Program-made: the position numbers and the translations under genes
Source of the DNA: Mastigias papua
Lineage: Eukaryota; Cnidaria; Scyphozoa; Rhizostomeae; Mastigiidae
Length of the DNA: 64,000 nt
NCBI GenBank assembly: GCA_964019165.1
Contig: OZ025267.1
Span: 5,423,410-5,487,409, forward strand
Reading direction: 5' to 3'
The notes under the pieces: model-generated
The model's input: only the letters and a program-made list of their open reading frames with translations
What the model was told of the DNA's origin: nothing
The model's database searches: none
Shown here: piece by piece, positions 1-11,942 of the stretch
Position numbering within the stretch: position 1 is the first letter of the stretch
Layout: each line of letters starts with the position of its first letter

Positions 1-99
1 TTAATTAATATGGGGATGGATTTCTTTGAATTGAATAAAATGTATCTTAAGCAACTGAGTCGAAAAACATCTGCTTTAATAATTTTGAACTGCTTCTAC

Positions 100-600
100 A
101 CAGTCAAATTCGCTATCCATTTGCCATTTTGATGCTTTAAGCGATAGCTCTAACCATGTTGATAATGACTGTCAATGATAGGTAAACGCAAATTATTGAA
201 TTATTAATTCATCCGATGATGGTATTGGTATTGATGATAGTGGAACCAATCATCTGCTAAATTTCCAGTGCCGCACGATAGCAAATAGACTTAATTGCAC
301 TGTCTAGTTATTCTATTCATTCGTGTCGAATCAAATATAAGATCCATTAAAATTTGAATTTACTATGTCATAGCCCAAGCTGTTATTGCATTGCTTTTGA
401 GCTCGCCATGGACTAGTCAATTACTATCTATTGCAATGACTAATTGAATGTACAGAGACAAGTTGTTGCACACCCATGTGACAGTTATTATCAAATGCTG
501 TCAAATCTTTGTCTGTCAGGAAATATGACAAGGATGATATTTTGGGTATGAGTCCAAGGTTGTATCTAATTACTAGTCAGTGAGCATTACAGTTTTAGAC
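100..600. repeat. Array-linked upstream repeat, copy 1
   Basis: This non-coding block resembles 15240-15730 and, more weakly, 6530-6740. Shared landmarks in order are an 'ccaatcatctgc' core, a 'ctattcattc' stretch, 'gctgttattgcattg', and 'tattgcaatg' followed by 'gtacagagac'. In the other two copies the block lies about 0.3-1.5 kb upstream of a paralog's putative 5' exon. By analogy this copy would lie upstream of a further array member beyond the left edge. I see no gene in 600-1618. Confidence 0.55.
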
Positions 601-1618
601 TGGGGATCAGTAACCCAGGAGAGGAGGCTGGATAGTAACAGTGCCTCTCTTGCCTGTTCGCTGGCTAAAGATTTGAAGGTTGAAGACTATTAACATTAAG
701 GGGAAGTTTTCTTTGGAACACCCTTGATGACATGAACCATCGCTAGCACGTTTTAGAATTTGAAAACAAAATAAAAAACTTTAAAGGTGAATAGCGCACG
801 TGTAGAAATTCAGAGCACGACACCAGTTGATTTGTCATTTTAGATACTTTCTCTATTACGTCTTCGTATATTTTACGTTAGCAGTACTTAGTATTTGTAA
901 TACTATTGTAGATAACTGACAAGAAAGATAAATATGATATGATATGACTGTCCTACTTAATATCACACGTACTGTCATGTAATATGCTCAAAAACATGAA
1001 ACATACAGTACAGAGATGTAGTTGTATTGAAAGTTCTTGAGGTATCAAGTAAATTATATTTTTTGCATCTATATTGTACAACAAATGAAATTTTTCTAAC
1101 AGTGATGCTAAATTTTCATTAATGCCAAATTTTCCGCACAATTATGGTAGCTGTTTTAAATACAACCACGAGCGCTTATTGCTGAACACACTAGCCAAAT
1201 GATCGCTGTTTAATTACAAATGCTGACTTTAAGTGTATCCAAATGTATTACTGCAATCATACAAATCAATGCAAATCATAGTGCAATCATAATCGATTAC
1301 TCCATGACTTCAGGTATTTTCCATTTGTTTCGTAAATCAATTAATGTTTACTGGACTTCATGAGGACATTTTTTTGAACCATCTCAATCGTACTTTTTGA
1401 CGTTAATTTTGGTACCACTTTAAAAGGTCCAGGTCACTTTATGACAGGAGCATTTAAGTGTATCATAGTAAGCCACAATTGGAACTTTCAGTAAAGTAGC
1501 TTTTTGCAGCTTAGGGAAATATGATACTTGCCACATCAATCAATAATGCAATGGGATTTCATTGAAGGGTTGATACGTAAACTTAATGTCATATAAACTA
1601 CTGTTCAGTGAAGTACAA

Positions 1619-4600
1619 TTAAATGTGTGAAAGTAGTATACACTTATAACTCGGCGAAGTGCCAGACATCATTGATCTAGAGCAGTAACAAGCCTGGTTC
1701 TTATAGCTATAGCTTGCCGCGATAAATCCTTCCATTTTCTTTTGTTCACAGGATGATAAGCATATCTCCTTTGTTTTAACTGGGAATATATGATAACCAT
1801 CAACACCGCGATAAAAGCAAAATCTTTGTCATATTTCGTCTGGAAAATAAAGAGAAAATCTATACAGTAGTTGATAGACGGGACCATTTTAAATATACTT
1901 TTCATCTGGGCAGTGTAGCAATGAACCATAAGGGCAGGAAATCGACAACTATCCTAACAATAACATAATAATATCTTGCTAGATGAAGAAATATCGTTAG
2001 CCTTTCATGTAGCGATTCTCATTGAATGATCTAAAAATAAAGTCACTAATTTGAGCCAGTCACGTTAGCTGATTCTTAAAAAGTTAACGATAAATTAAAT
2101 GACTCATGCGTTTATAAATATGACGTGTACTCCGTAAAACTCCACGTGGTTAACCTGTCAATTTTCTTACATACTGCACAATCCTAGAGGCCAATTCCCA
2201 ATAGTCACTATTGAGAATACATTACGAGGAAATACTGGATCGGTAATTTGAGCATGCATTGACATGTTTGTACAAGTTTCTTTGCAATCATGTAAAGGTG
2301 GATCTCACCTTGATGACTTCTACGACGATTGTTTGAAAGCTTCACAATAACATATGTGCAGTAGGAAACAGGGTCGTCAATGTGATCATCAAGCGTTCGA
2401 TGTAAGGTTGAAAACAGGCCTACTTTTCACCGAGCGCTTCACGAATTACTTGACGTTCTCATTAATCATTCTGTTTCCTACTGTACAAGTGCGTCGAAAA
2501 ACTTTCAGACGATTTTAATGACAATCGTCATAAAAAGTCGTCTAGAAGATATCTGCCTTAAAGGACGGATACGAAAATGTTTCTGAAAGGACCGATGAAT
2601 TGCCTTTTAGAAGCTCTTTATACATGGGCTTATTTCCCAAGGTCTTGCATTTCAAAGTCGTTACTCTTTATCTATATTTGCAAACTGTCTCTTTAAAACT
2701 CTGTTCACATGATGAACAAGATGTACTTGATACTTGTGGCAGAGAAAATCTAAATAGCTGAATTCGGTATCACCTTGACATAGGAGATCTTTGTAGCCGA
2801 TAACACATACACATGAGAATTTTCCAATTCTATTCAAACATGCTCCGCCATTTTGACATGGGTTACTGGCACATCCATCAAAATCTAAAATAGTACAAGG
2901 TAGTAATACAGCAATGCAATTAAAGAGTACTACGAGAATGCCAGAATATGCGAAAGCATACTGTAATGATAGCTTAAAAGTTACATGGTGTTGCTAGCGA
3001 CTTGGGGTTTACATTTTGATTACTGCAGAGTATTCTTCAGAGAGAACCATTAGCGTCCTGTTTCTAATATTTAGGCGCAGTTTTATTGCCTTTCAAATTA
3101 CGTTCACTTGAAAGGCAGTCTCACAGTACTTATTATACATAGAACACGGCAAGTTATAATTTGAGCAGAAAAATTAATTGGAATTTTTTCTTGAAATCTT
3201 ATATCTCTTATCGCATGCAAGATCTTTGCAGCCAATGGGAAAACACATGGAAAGTATACTATTCCATCCACACACGTTCCCCCATTTGACATGGATTACT
3301 GCTACATTCATCAACATCTAAAATAGTGCAAGTTAGATAGGAAGCAACCGAAATGAGTAATGCACACGTTAATTCTACATTGTGCGAGTACATGATGTAT
3401 GTTTAATTGTAGCTAATATGTAGTCTAATAGTTGCTGTAAGTTTCCTTGGCTGCAAAATATGAAAAATGTGGAGGACGCTTATTGTAGAGCCTGTGGCTT
3501 CCTGTCTATGATATTCTTAAACTTTTCTTAACCTTCGTCTTCTTCTAATTCAAAGAAACTTTCACAAAGATGAAAATATTTAAAACCTATCGGGAGTGCT
3601 CGGGGTTGTACTTCTAGATAACTGTTTCGGTACCTATAAAGCATTCAAGTCAATGGAAGGGAGAATAGGGGGACTATGGCGCAACCAACATATGCCAAGC
3701 ATCATTCAACAAAATAATAAAGTCATGCTGTCCTTCCTTCAACAAGCATAACTAGATCCGTCATCATTATCAAAGTAATGTACAAGCTCTCGCGGGCATC
3801 ATAAAATGACGTGGTGGACCACATTTGGTCCGCGGGCACTCAGTTTGACAAGTGTGCTGTAGAATAATGTAAGATAACGTAAAAGTAAGTAAATTCTTGA
3901 AGCTTCATTTCACCTTGGCATAAAAGATCTTCGTAGCTAACCGGACAAACACATGAGAAATTGCCAATTCCATCCACACATGACCCATCATTTTGGCATG
4001 GATTTCTGGTACATTCATCGATATCTACAACAGTACAAACGAGTGATTAGCATTTTGGACAAATCTTGATTGACTGTTAATGCTATCCCCAATTGGGGAA
4101 TCTTCTGCCTTATTCATCAATCAGGAGGTAAGAAGCTAACTAAATGAGGGCTTATATTTGTTTTAAGGAATAGTTGGACGGTAGAAAATTTGCACCTGCA
4201 GTACAAGATCAAACACACCCCTCTCAATTCAGGAATGATAGAGAAAGTTACAGAACCACTCTAAAGTTGCAAGATTGGCTTTAATGGCATGATTCAAGAA
4301 ATTGAAAATAGAAGTACATAGTTAGTTGCTTAATATTTAAAATTTTGTCCTAAGGGTTGCATTCTTCAAATGATCCTAATTACTTCTTGGTTCCCAACTC
4401 AAACTCTATACATGGTTCATTAAACTTTGATATATGATCAGGTAGTTTTTTTGGGATTAGTTGCACTAAGGATCTTTTTTAAATAATCGATGCAATCTAC
4501 TTTTGGAAAAGTTGGTAAGAGTTTTACTGGTATTGAAACTGGATTGAATTTAATTTCTGTCATTATCTACCCGGCTTAAAGAGATAAAGAAGATACGCAT

Positions 4601-5182
4601 TCAGGGATAAAGAAGTATGCATCATTATTTGAAAGAGGTAATGTGTAAAGAATATAAGCCAACAACGTGAGCACTTTCTCTAGGCTTTGCATGGCTGCCG
4701 TAGTGCTACAACTTTACTAAACACCGGCGCCAGTGTTTATCTAGTTCCATGTATTGCCTTGCCTCCAACAACATTAAGACTGTAGGGCACTAAAATTCAA
4801 TGAATGACCATATTACCCATCATTCTAGTCACTACTTCAATTCTGTATAATGCTAGATCTTTTTACTGTCACAGTGTCTTATACCTTCAAATCTCTTTTT
4901 CCTTTTCCATATCACATCATATTGTTTGTTCTCCAACTCTTTCCTCGATTTCAACATGATGTACTGCCTTGCCTTTATCTTTGCAATACACTTGCAATCT
5001 TTGTACATCCAACAGTTATGTTACACAGGGATTAGCTCAGGAAAGAATGAACTACTTTCATCTGATCCTGAGATGAACTGATATGCATAACCAGTTGTAT
5101 GAACCTGGCAGTTCAAAATACATGAAAAAGCAAAGAAAGCCAGAAAAAATGTTTTCAAACAGTATATCAACTCCAAATTTAT
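1619..5182 (-). pseudogene. Array copy 1: broken secreted EGF/WSC-like gene
   Basis: Relic exons in gene order are 5182-4885 (signal-peptide exon), 4024-3914 (EGF, open), 3317-3206 (EGF), 2884-2774 (EGF, open) and 1839-1619 (terminal cysteine exon). The start codon position reads ATA rather than ATG, and a TAA (complement of 5021-5023) interrupts the first exon soon after the PELIPV segment. The second EGF exon has lost one base in its QNGG-equivalent segment and has no GT donor. In the last exon the codon aligning with the conserved tryptophan of the intact copies is TGA (complement of 1829-1831). Splice sites at 4883-4884, 3912-3913, 2772-2773 and 1840-1841 still look usable, and the two open EGF exons keep all six cysteines. 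At least four independent lesions make this a pseudogene. Unlike copies A, B and E it has three EGF exons, which suggests the ancestor had several. Confidence 0.8.
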
Positions 5183-6386
5183 TTCTTCTGTGCTTCGATG
5201 ATAGTCTTTCTTGGCCTACTTCTTCTGTGTGTGGCTATCTAAAACAGACAAGTCTGAGTTATTTGTCATTTAGGCCCACTAAAACTGTCAGCTAAAGCTT
5301 ACAGATCATTTTACTCAGCACCACGTAGCATCGATCTTCAGTGAAGGATTGAGCATGGATTAACACTGTATATAGATTTTAATTTCTTCGAGGCAAGCAA
5401 TAGTGTTTCCCAGAAATAGCTTCAGCTTGATAGGGCTAGAAAACAAGTCATTCAGGCAAAACATCAGTGAAACGAGCAGCACGACCAATTGGATATACCA
5501 TGAAGAGCCCAAGAATGCATAACAATAGTCAATATTTCATACTGGAATATGTGGTTGACTGCAATAGGTTGATATCAACCATGGAAGGTGAAAATGGTGA
5601 TAATTTTTAATTGCCTATCTATTACACTAACCATTTCATGGCAACATAGGAAATGAAAGATTGACATCGAATCCACGCAGGAAAAGTAGAAGCAATGGAT
5701 TATAGGGAATTTTCTTGAGATTTCAGAACTTTAAAGTATCATTGTATACCTTCAATGTAGTATCGACAGTTTTCAGCTACATTTTACATATAATTGGAAT
5801 CCTTATTGCACTCTTCTACTTCCAGGATGACAAATTCAACGCTATTGTTCGATATACAGTGAAAATGACTTCCATTGCATAAAGTATTCAGTTAACAGTA
5901 TTCTCCTCAAAGAGGCTGCAATCAATATATTCTAATATGTTTGAGAAGATACACAAGTAGCTATACCTAGCATACAGTATGCAATAAGTCGATTCTTCGT
6001 GGTCGCAATTTATAACAAGCAAGAGATATTACTACTTGCAAATGAGAACAGGTCATCAGCACTTATCAATGATGCAAATTGTCAAAGTTCAATGTTCAAT
6101 ACTTAGCTACAGACTATTTTCGAAGAAACGCAAAGAAAGACTTCTTAATACTGGATTGACGAGAAAGTTGATGCAACCTGGAAGATAGTATCTTCTTTGT
6201 GTGCAGAAATTTACTATCGACTGAATATTTCTCAATGAATTCCAACACAAAGTAAAATTGCCTTTCATCAAAATTCTAGCCAATTGCAAAGAACCAAAAC
6301 AATTGCTTTATATGTCTATTTCCAAATTCAAACGGATTGAATATCCTATCTTTTCGTGATTCAAACTATTGCAAAGTTTAACTAAC
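5183..6386. other. Upstream intron-like region of array copy 1
   Basis: This stretch lies between the degenerate signal-peptide exon and the putative 5' exon donor near 6385-6386. It has only short chance open frames. I recognise no gene, RNA or transposon in it. Confidence 0.3.
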
Positions 6387-6450
6387 CTCTAGAAATATGA
6401 GCTTGTTGATTTGACTACCAGCGACTGCTGATGAGTAACAGTACAGGCTT
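6387..6450 (-). other. Putative 5' non-coding exon, array copy 1
   Basis: On the minus strand a GTTAGTTAAACTTTGC segment begins here. It matches the start of intron 1 in other copies (GTAAGTTAAA plus CTTTG at 35260). The exon side is not conserved enough to set its outer end, so the upper coordinate is nominal. Confidence 0.3.
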
Positions 6451-6529
6451 TCGTATGATATAGGAAGTGTAACAACCAGTAATTTCCAGAGCATTAAACG
6501 ATATTAGCAGTAATTGACGTTGACTCAAT

Positions 6530-6740
6530 TGTTTGCTAAATTTCAGTGCCTTCTATCCTTTCTTCTCTGATCGAATGTGATTCCCATTAAAGCTTAAATT
6601 AAATATGTTATATATCATTCTGCTATTGCATTGCTTTCGATTATGCTTCTCGTATGTCAATTAGAACCCATTGCAATGTTTAATTGAATGTACAGGTACA
6701 GGTTTTAAACTGTATTCATCACTATATCTGAGAAATGTAT
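6530..6740. repeat. Array-linked upstream repeat, copy 2
   Basis: Shares with 100-600 and 15240-15730 the run of landmarks 'ctgctattgcattgc', 'cattgcaatg' and 'gaatgtacagg'. It lies just upstream of the putative 5' exon of array copy 1, so it could hold that copy's old promoter. Diverged; boundaries approximate. Confidence 0.5.
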
Positions 6741-6749
6741 AGAATGATC

Positions 6750-8410
6750 CAGAGACTGTTATCCAAAGTCAGGTGATAAGATAACATCAAAAGAATAGTG
6801 CACATCAGATTATGAGCCGGATTCATTGAATCAATTTGCAATGACACAGAGTAAGCAGTGCATGTCCTTTAAGTCATGTTCTATACGACAAGCTCAAATC
6901 ACTTAATTCAACTCGATCCAACTTCAGATCCCTTTTTAACGCTTACAGCAGATTTAATTGGTATGGAACAGGGAATGGGAAGTGCTAGAAAATTTCATTT
7001 AATCAGGGCCATGATTAGAAATTTTCTATTTGGAGCTGCGGTTTGTTGGATTTTCCTAGTGCTTTGCTAAAGTCAGATTGGAATGTTTGATGCATGCCCA
7101 TGATACCTTTGGTGCTCACTACGTGCTAGTGTACGTGCTATATGTTTCTTTATAATATTCACAAAATCTTGGACGCGCAGTAAACAAAAGTTTCAGTCTG
7201 GTGCCGAGGTAGTATTGTCTATGCCATGTTAATGTAGTTTGCTGAGACTGTGTTTGGATTTCTGTTCCCAAGCTACTAGGTCGAGTTAGGGGTAAAACAA
7301 CATGGATTCATTAGCTTTAGTTAACTTGAGGTAGTTTTCGTTTAAATCTTGAATCTGAATTAATAAGAAAGTACCGTGGCACTTCATAAGCAATGCTCTA
7401 TCGCCTGTGACAAACCATTTTGCCGAAGTTTCCTGCATTACCAAATGGCGAATAAAATTGAAATGACAAATAAGTCTTAATTTAAAATTTTGTCATATAG
7501 CTACATCTACCATAGCTACTTACAATAATTTTTACAATACAAATTCATTAAAAACATTTAATGAAAAAAGAAAATGAACAAAAAATATCTATTCTCAACC
7601 AGGTGTCTCAGAAGTGAGGCCTACTGCACCTAAAACACCTAAAAGCAGCTATACACACTTATGACAGTTGCCAGAAACACAAATTCCATGGGAAGAATCA
7701 GCTGGTATGCTGGTAGTATTCAAGCAGTCTGGTATGCTTGCTCAGTAAACTTACTACAGAGTACTAGAGAGAAGGGGGCCTAATAATCCCTGTATTCTGA
7801 CTAAAACTAAAGGTAAGCGTTCATTCATCTTACTGGAACAAGATCCCCTCTTCATGCAGCACCGTCGTGGTGTACGTGATATTTTATTCTCTCTATGATA
7901 TCCTTAGAAATTTGTGCATATCTATAAAATACTCTATTTTTCTGCAGGTTGATACTGCTTCGTCTCTGATGAGAACTTTCACCTCTTCCTAGACAACGTG
8001 AAGAGTTCCCGCCATTACCACAAACACACACATTACACTAGTCCTCTAGAGGCTGTCAGTTAAAGTCGAGTCTTGCCGGTAGTCAGTACTTACATTCGTC
8101 AAAGTCGGTTTATTTTTAGATTTTCGAGCAGCAGTCCACTATACATGTGATTGGAGATTGTATTGCTACATTTTAGCATCAGTCAACTCCGATTCTGGTT
8201 GGCAACTTTGAACTGATTGCTGATCATGCCAAATTACGGACCAGTATATTTGAGACGACTCCTCGTGATGAAAGAAAACTGTTGTTAGGACAAGGGTCTT
8301 TCCTGAGGATTCCCATAAAATTTACTTCAAGAGGGCCGGGAAGCACACTGTATAGATACAGTTGTCCTTTCCTGCTTAACGAGTTCGTAGCAGACATTGT
8401 TCATATTTAT
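6750..8410. other. Intergenic, nothing recognised
   Basis: No ORF, RNA or repeat family that I can support. Short open frames here show no domain signature. Confidence 0.3.
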
Positions 8411-8417
8411 TGAATAA

Positions 8418-8654
8418 TTAATGTACTGTGTATCTTTCCAATGTAGCGTTTGGATGAAGGACTGTGTTTCGAAACTTTGTGCTCACTTTCTGCTCAAATC
8501 TGACTGGTGGTAGTGCTGCGTTCGCTACAGTCTGGATCCACGCCTGTCTCATGAACGCGGGTAGATAAGTGTCGGCTTGTTTACCAACATACATAAAACT
8601 ACATTTTGCACAAGTAAATTTAAGGACAACAAAGGATTGGAGCAATCTAGGCAC
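8418..8654 (-). pseudogene. Possible GIY-YIG-like retroelement fragment
   Basis: A 78-residue open frame contains VLKFTCAKC, SFMYVGK and a polar tail. This resembles the core of the GIY-YIG domain found at the C-terminus of Penelope-like elements and some related retroelements (K/F-x-C-x-x-C, then Y-I/V-G-K/E-T). The downstream catalytic arginine and glutamate are not clear, and there is no adjacent reverse transcriptase. I infer a small decayed fragment. It could equally be a chance frame. Confidence 0.3.
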
Positions 8655-9002
8655 ATAGTATTTTACCTTAATTAAGTTTTAATTTTTGAAGGAAGAAAAT
8701 TCGAAGTTAATTTCACAATTATTACACTGCCTTTTGGCCAATGTGGGTACTTTATGAGACAAAAGGTTGGATAAGGGAGATATGGCAGTTAAAATAAGAG
8801 AGTGCAATTACTATAAGGTAATGCAGAGGCACTGGTAGGACTGCGAATATTATCAAGATACGTTTTAACCTCTTCATTTGATAAAAGTTCAAGATCTTAT
8901 ATATAATACATTCAAGGTAATTAACATCCTGGTAAAATTTTAGAAGAAAACTATTAATTCTGTAGGCCCTACTTACTAAAGCCCGGAAAATCCAACTTTG
9001 TA

Positions 9003-9048
9003 AGAAGAAGGAGAAGAAGAAAAAGAAGAAGAGGAAGAAGAAGAAGTA
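9003..9048. repeat. AAG-rich simple repeat
   Basis: Purine tract of imperfect AAG/GAA triplets. On the minus strand it gives a leucine-rich frame that is not a gene. Confidence 0.8.
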
Positions 9049-9899
9049 AAACTGAGAAAATTTGTGAGCAATCCAGTATAAAGGTCTGTTTACTATGCAC
9101 TGACGTTAAGAGACAGCACATATTTTTATTACTGATGGAGATATGAAGAAAAGCCATCATCTTTTTTGTTTCCTTTTCCATAGTAAATTTGGTGCTAGTG
9201 TGTTTGAATTGAAAAAATCAAAACCTATTAAACCATCATACTCAGTATTGAAAGGCAAAAGATATCATCAACATATAGTCGACAGAAATGAGTAGAACAA
9301 CCTCGATACTTGTTCAGCCATATATTTTCATGATGACCTATAACGAGGTTTGCTAATGCAGATGCACGTGGAGAGCCCATAGCGACAAAATTTCAATGTA
9401 CGCATTGTAGTTTGAGCATTTTATTTCTGAGGGGTAGCTTTTCATTTTATAGAATATGAAGTAAAAAATGATATGGGTATGTTTGCGAATATGCTACTAG
9501 GGGTTTAAGATAAAATTTGAACTTTTTCAAACATCTGCACTACAGTTCCTTCGGTTTGTTTTGCTCCATTCATTAATTTCAATATTCCATATTATTCTTG
9601 CTAGTCAGCACTTTCTCGCATGTTTGCTAACGCATTCTGGCATTTGTTGCTGAAAGATCCTTTTATGCAAATCTATCATTTTCCATAACTCTGTAAGCTA
9701 CTCGTTAACAAAAGGCAAAATATTTCGTTGAAAAATGAATATATAGCTCTTCTACATAAGTAGTTCAGAAAATTTAATGTGAAATTACACCAAAAATATT
9801 GCATTGTATGCAGTGGCATAGTTACAGGCGTCTTTTTCTGCATTCTTTTAGGGTAATGCCACACTTCGACTTTCAAAGCGTGATCGGTATTTCTCATGG

Positions 9900-10230
9900 A
9901 TCAGTTGACATATATAGGCAGTAGATCAAATCAAAGGTTAGTTAGTAATATCTTTTTAGCAGGTAATGGAATATTAGGCACATGGATCAGTTAATAAAAT
10001 CATGGGTTAGTTGGTCAAATCTTGGATTACTAGCAAAAGACATGGATTTGTAAGTAATGGTCGAGTTGGTAAAATCCTGGGTTAATCCGTAAAATCATGA
10101 GGGTATCTGTAAAATCATAGGATACTAGATAATATCATTGGTTAGTAGAACATCTTGCTCATTATGGTTCATTAAAACATGGGTTGGTCTTCAAAAATCA
10201 TGGCTAGTCGCCAAAGCCATCGCTAATGGT
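9900..10230. repeat. Degenerate short-period tandem repeat
   Basis: Repeated variants of a roughly 20-base unit, with consensus close to GGTTAGTnnGTAAAATCATG, run through this stretch (for example near 9985, 10045, 10080, 10110 and 10140). Single stray units occur near 10,995-11,030. Copies are diverged and unevenly spaced. No coding potential. Confidence 0.6.
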
Positions 10231-10239
10231 TCTGAAATA

Positions 10240-10780
10240 ATGCAAGTGGAAAAAACTAGATCGCTTGAGTTATCATAGGCAAGGGACTTAATTGGGAAGA
10301 ACAATTCAAAACTGTGAAAAGAAAAATTTGCAGAGTTCACGCATTCTTGAGAAAGTTGAAATCATCGTTTCATAACTTCAATTATGTAATGTATATCATG
10401 CACTTATAGAAAGTCATATGCGAGATGTTATTTGGGGTAGGCTATCGGGTTCAAAAAACAATCTCTTCAATGTCTTCAAGACAGAGACATTTCCTTGATC
10501 GATAAATCCACGATAGAAGAAGATTGGTCAAATAATTTTCTGCATGTTGGACAACATGTCATGCTTTATTGTGGGGTCATGACCTATTAGATCGTAAATG
10601 GAATCAGCCCAGAAAATCTGCTGAATAAATTTCAACACAGATCCCAATACTCCAGATACCATAAGCGGTTCAGCAGAGATTCCCTGATTCCAAGGTGCAA
10701 TTGGGAGCTTTTTCTAAAATAAGGATATTCCTATTAAACTGTTATGGATTAGACTATAACCCCTATAAGTATCAAGGAAC
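10240..10780 (+). mobile_element. Decayed LINE reverse transcriptase C-terminal fragment
   Basis: In broken frames the plus strand reads like the region downstream of a Jockey/CR1-type reverse transcriptase: a W-x-x-x-F-K-T-V-x-R-K-I segment, L-R-K-L-K-S, a poor V-I-C-E-M-L-F-G-V-G line, then Q-C-L-Q-D-R-D-I-S-L. Several in-frame stops and shifts are present. There is no catalytic motif, endonuclease or tail. It is one of several LINE relics in the window. Confidence 0.55.
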
Positions 10781-11639
10781 TTCCCATCTCGTTCTTTTTC
10801 AAAAAACGACTAAAAATAACATATTTGATCAGCTGAAGCCCTATTAAAAAACAACTCACTGGAAGAACAGCAACCTCTTTTTAGTGTATTCTCTTTTCTT
10901 GTTACTTGAACTAGAATTACTTACATGAATTGCATATTTCAGTAGCACTATAGCTGGAGGGATATGGTGTATCAATAAGATTATATGAATAAAAACTGAA
11001 TCGCTAAAATCATGGTTACTCGCAAAATCATGATCTTGACTGCTGACAATAATGTCAATTTAAATCATCCAGATACCCTACGGATGTGTCTGTTTGCAAT
11101 AGTAAGCAATCAGCATTCAGGAGCAATATACTGGTAAAGAACAAATGGCTTAAGCTATTGATTTAAATGTTATTGATACAGGTCGTCATATCATAGCTCC
11201 ATGATGCACTTGATATTAAGCAGTTACAATTCTAGTTCGGTGAGATGGTTTGCTTCTCTACCATCGTAACAGACTGCATATCTTTATTCGCTATTGTAAA
11301 ATGCCTATTCACTCTTAGCCCAAAATCAGTTAAGAATTCACCCTGATGACTGCGGCTACCTGAATATTCTTGCCATGTGTCTGTTATTGTTGTTTGATCA
11401 TACAACCAATTTGATCGGAGCAATGAGGACTATTCTTATAAAAGAAAGGACATTTTTGGGATACCTTTTTGAAGAGAGAAAATGGAATGGCTCCATTTGG
11501 AACTGCTACAATAAAGCTAACTGTGATGTTGAATGCAAGGTCTTTTGCTGAAGTTTAAGCAAGTACATTTACAATAATGGTTAGGTGATTTCTGAATGAA
11601 AAATATAAGACACACCTAAATCATAACACTGCTCCTAGC

Positions 11640-11942
11640 CACAAATCTGGCTACTTATGAAGCAACTTATATGTTTGATAACAAATATTTACGGTATATT
11701 ATATCTAGGATATTAATCGTACAACACTGGCTTTAATCTTGCATTAGATTACTTGCGATACAGGTAATACCATGGTTTTGCTTTCGTGTTTGATTCTTGT
11801 TACTATCATTGGTAATATCTTCATCGTAGTAGTTAGTTTTTGCGTGTGCTATAGTTTATTCAGCGACTTCAGTTCAATAAAAGCCTCAATTAATGCACAC
11901 GCTGCATTATCCAATGAACTTCATAGAGCACATCTTTGCATT
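11640..11942 (-). other. 3' flank of gene A, shared with gene B
   Basis: Downstream of the stop this sequence is similar to 20630-20953, which follows gene B. The shared part includes 'gattcttgttac', 'atcattggtaatat' and 'acttcagttcaat'. It holds the likely poly(A) signal and probably the 3' UTR. The conservation supports recent duplication of whole gene units. Confidence 0.6.
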
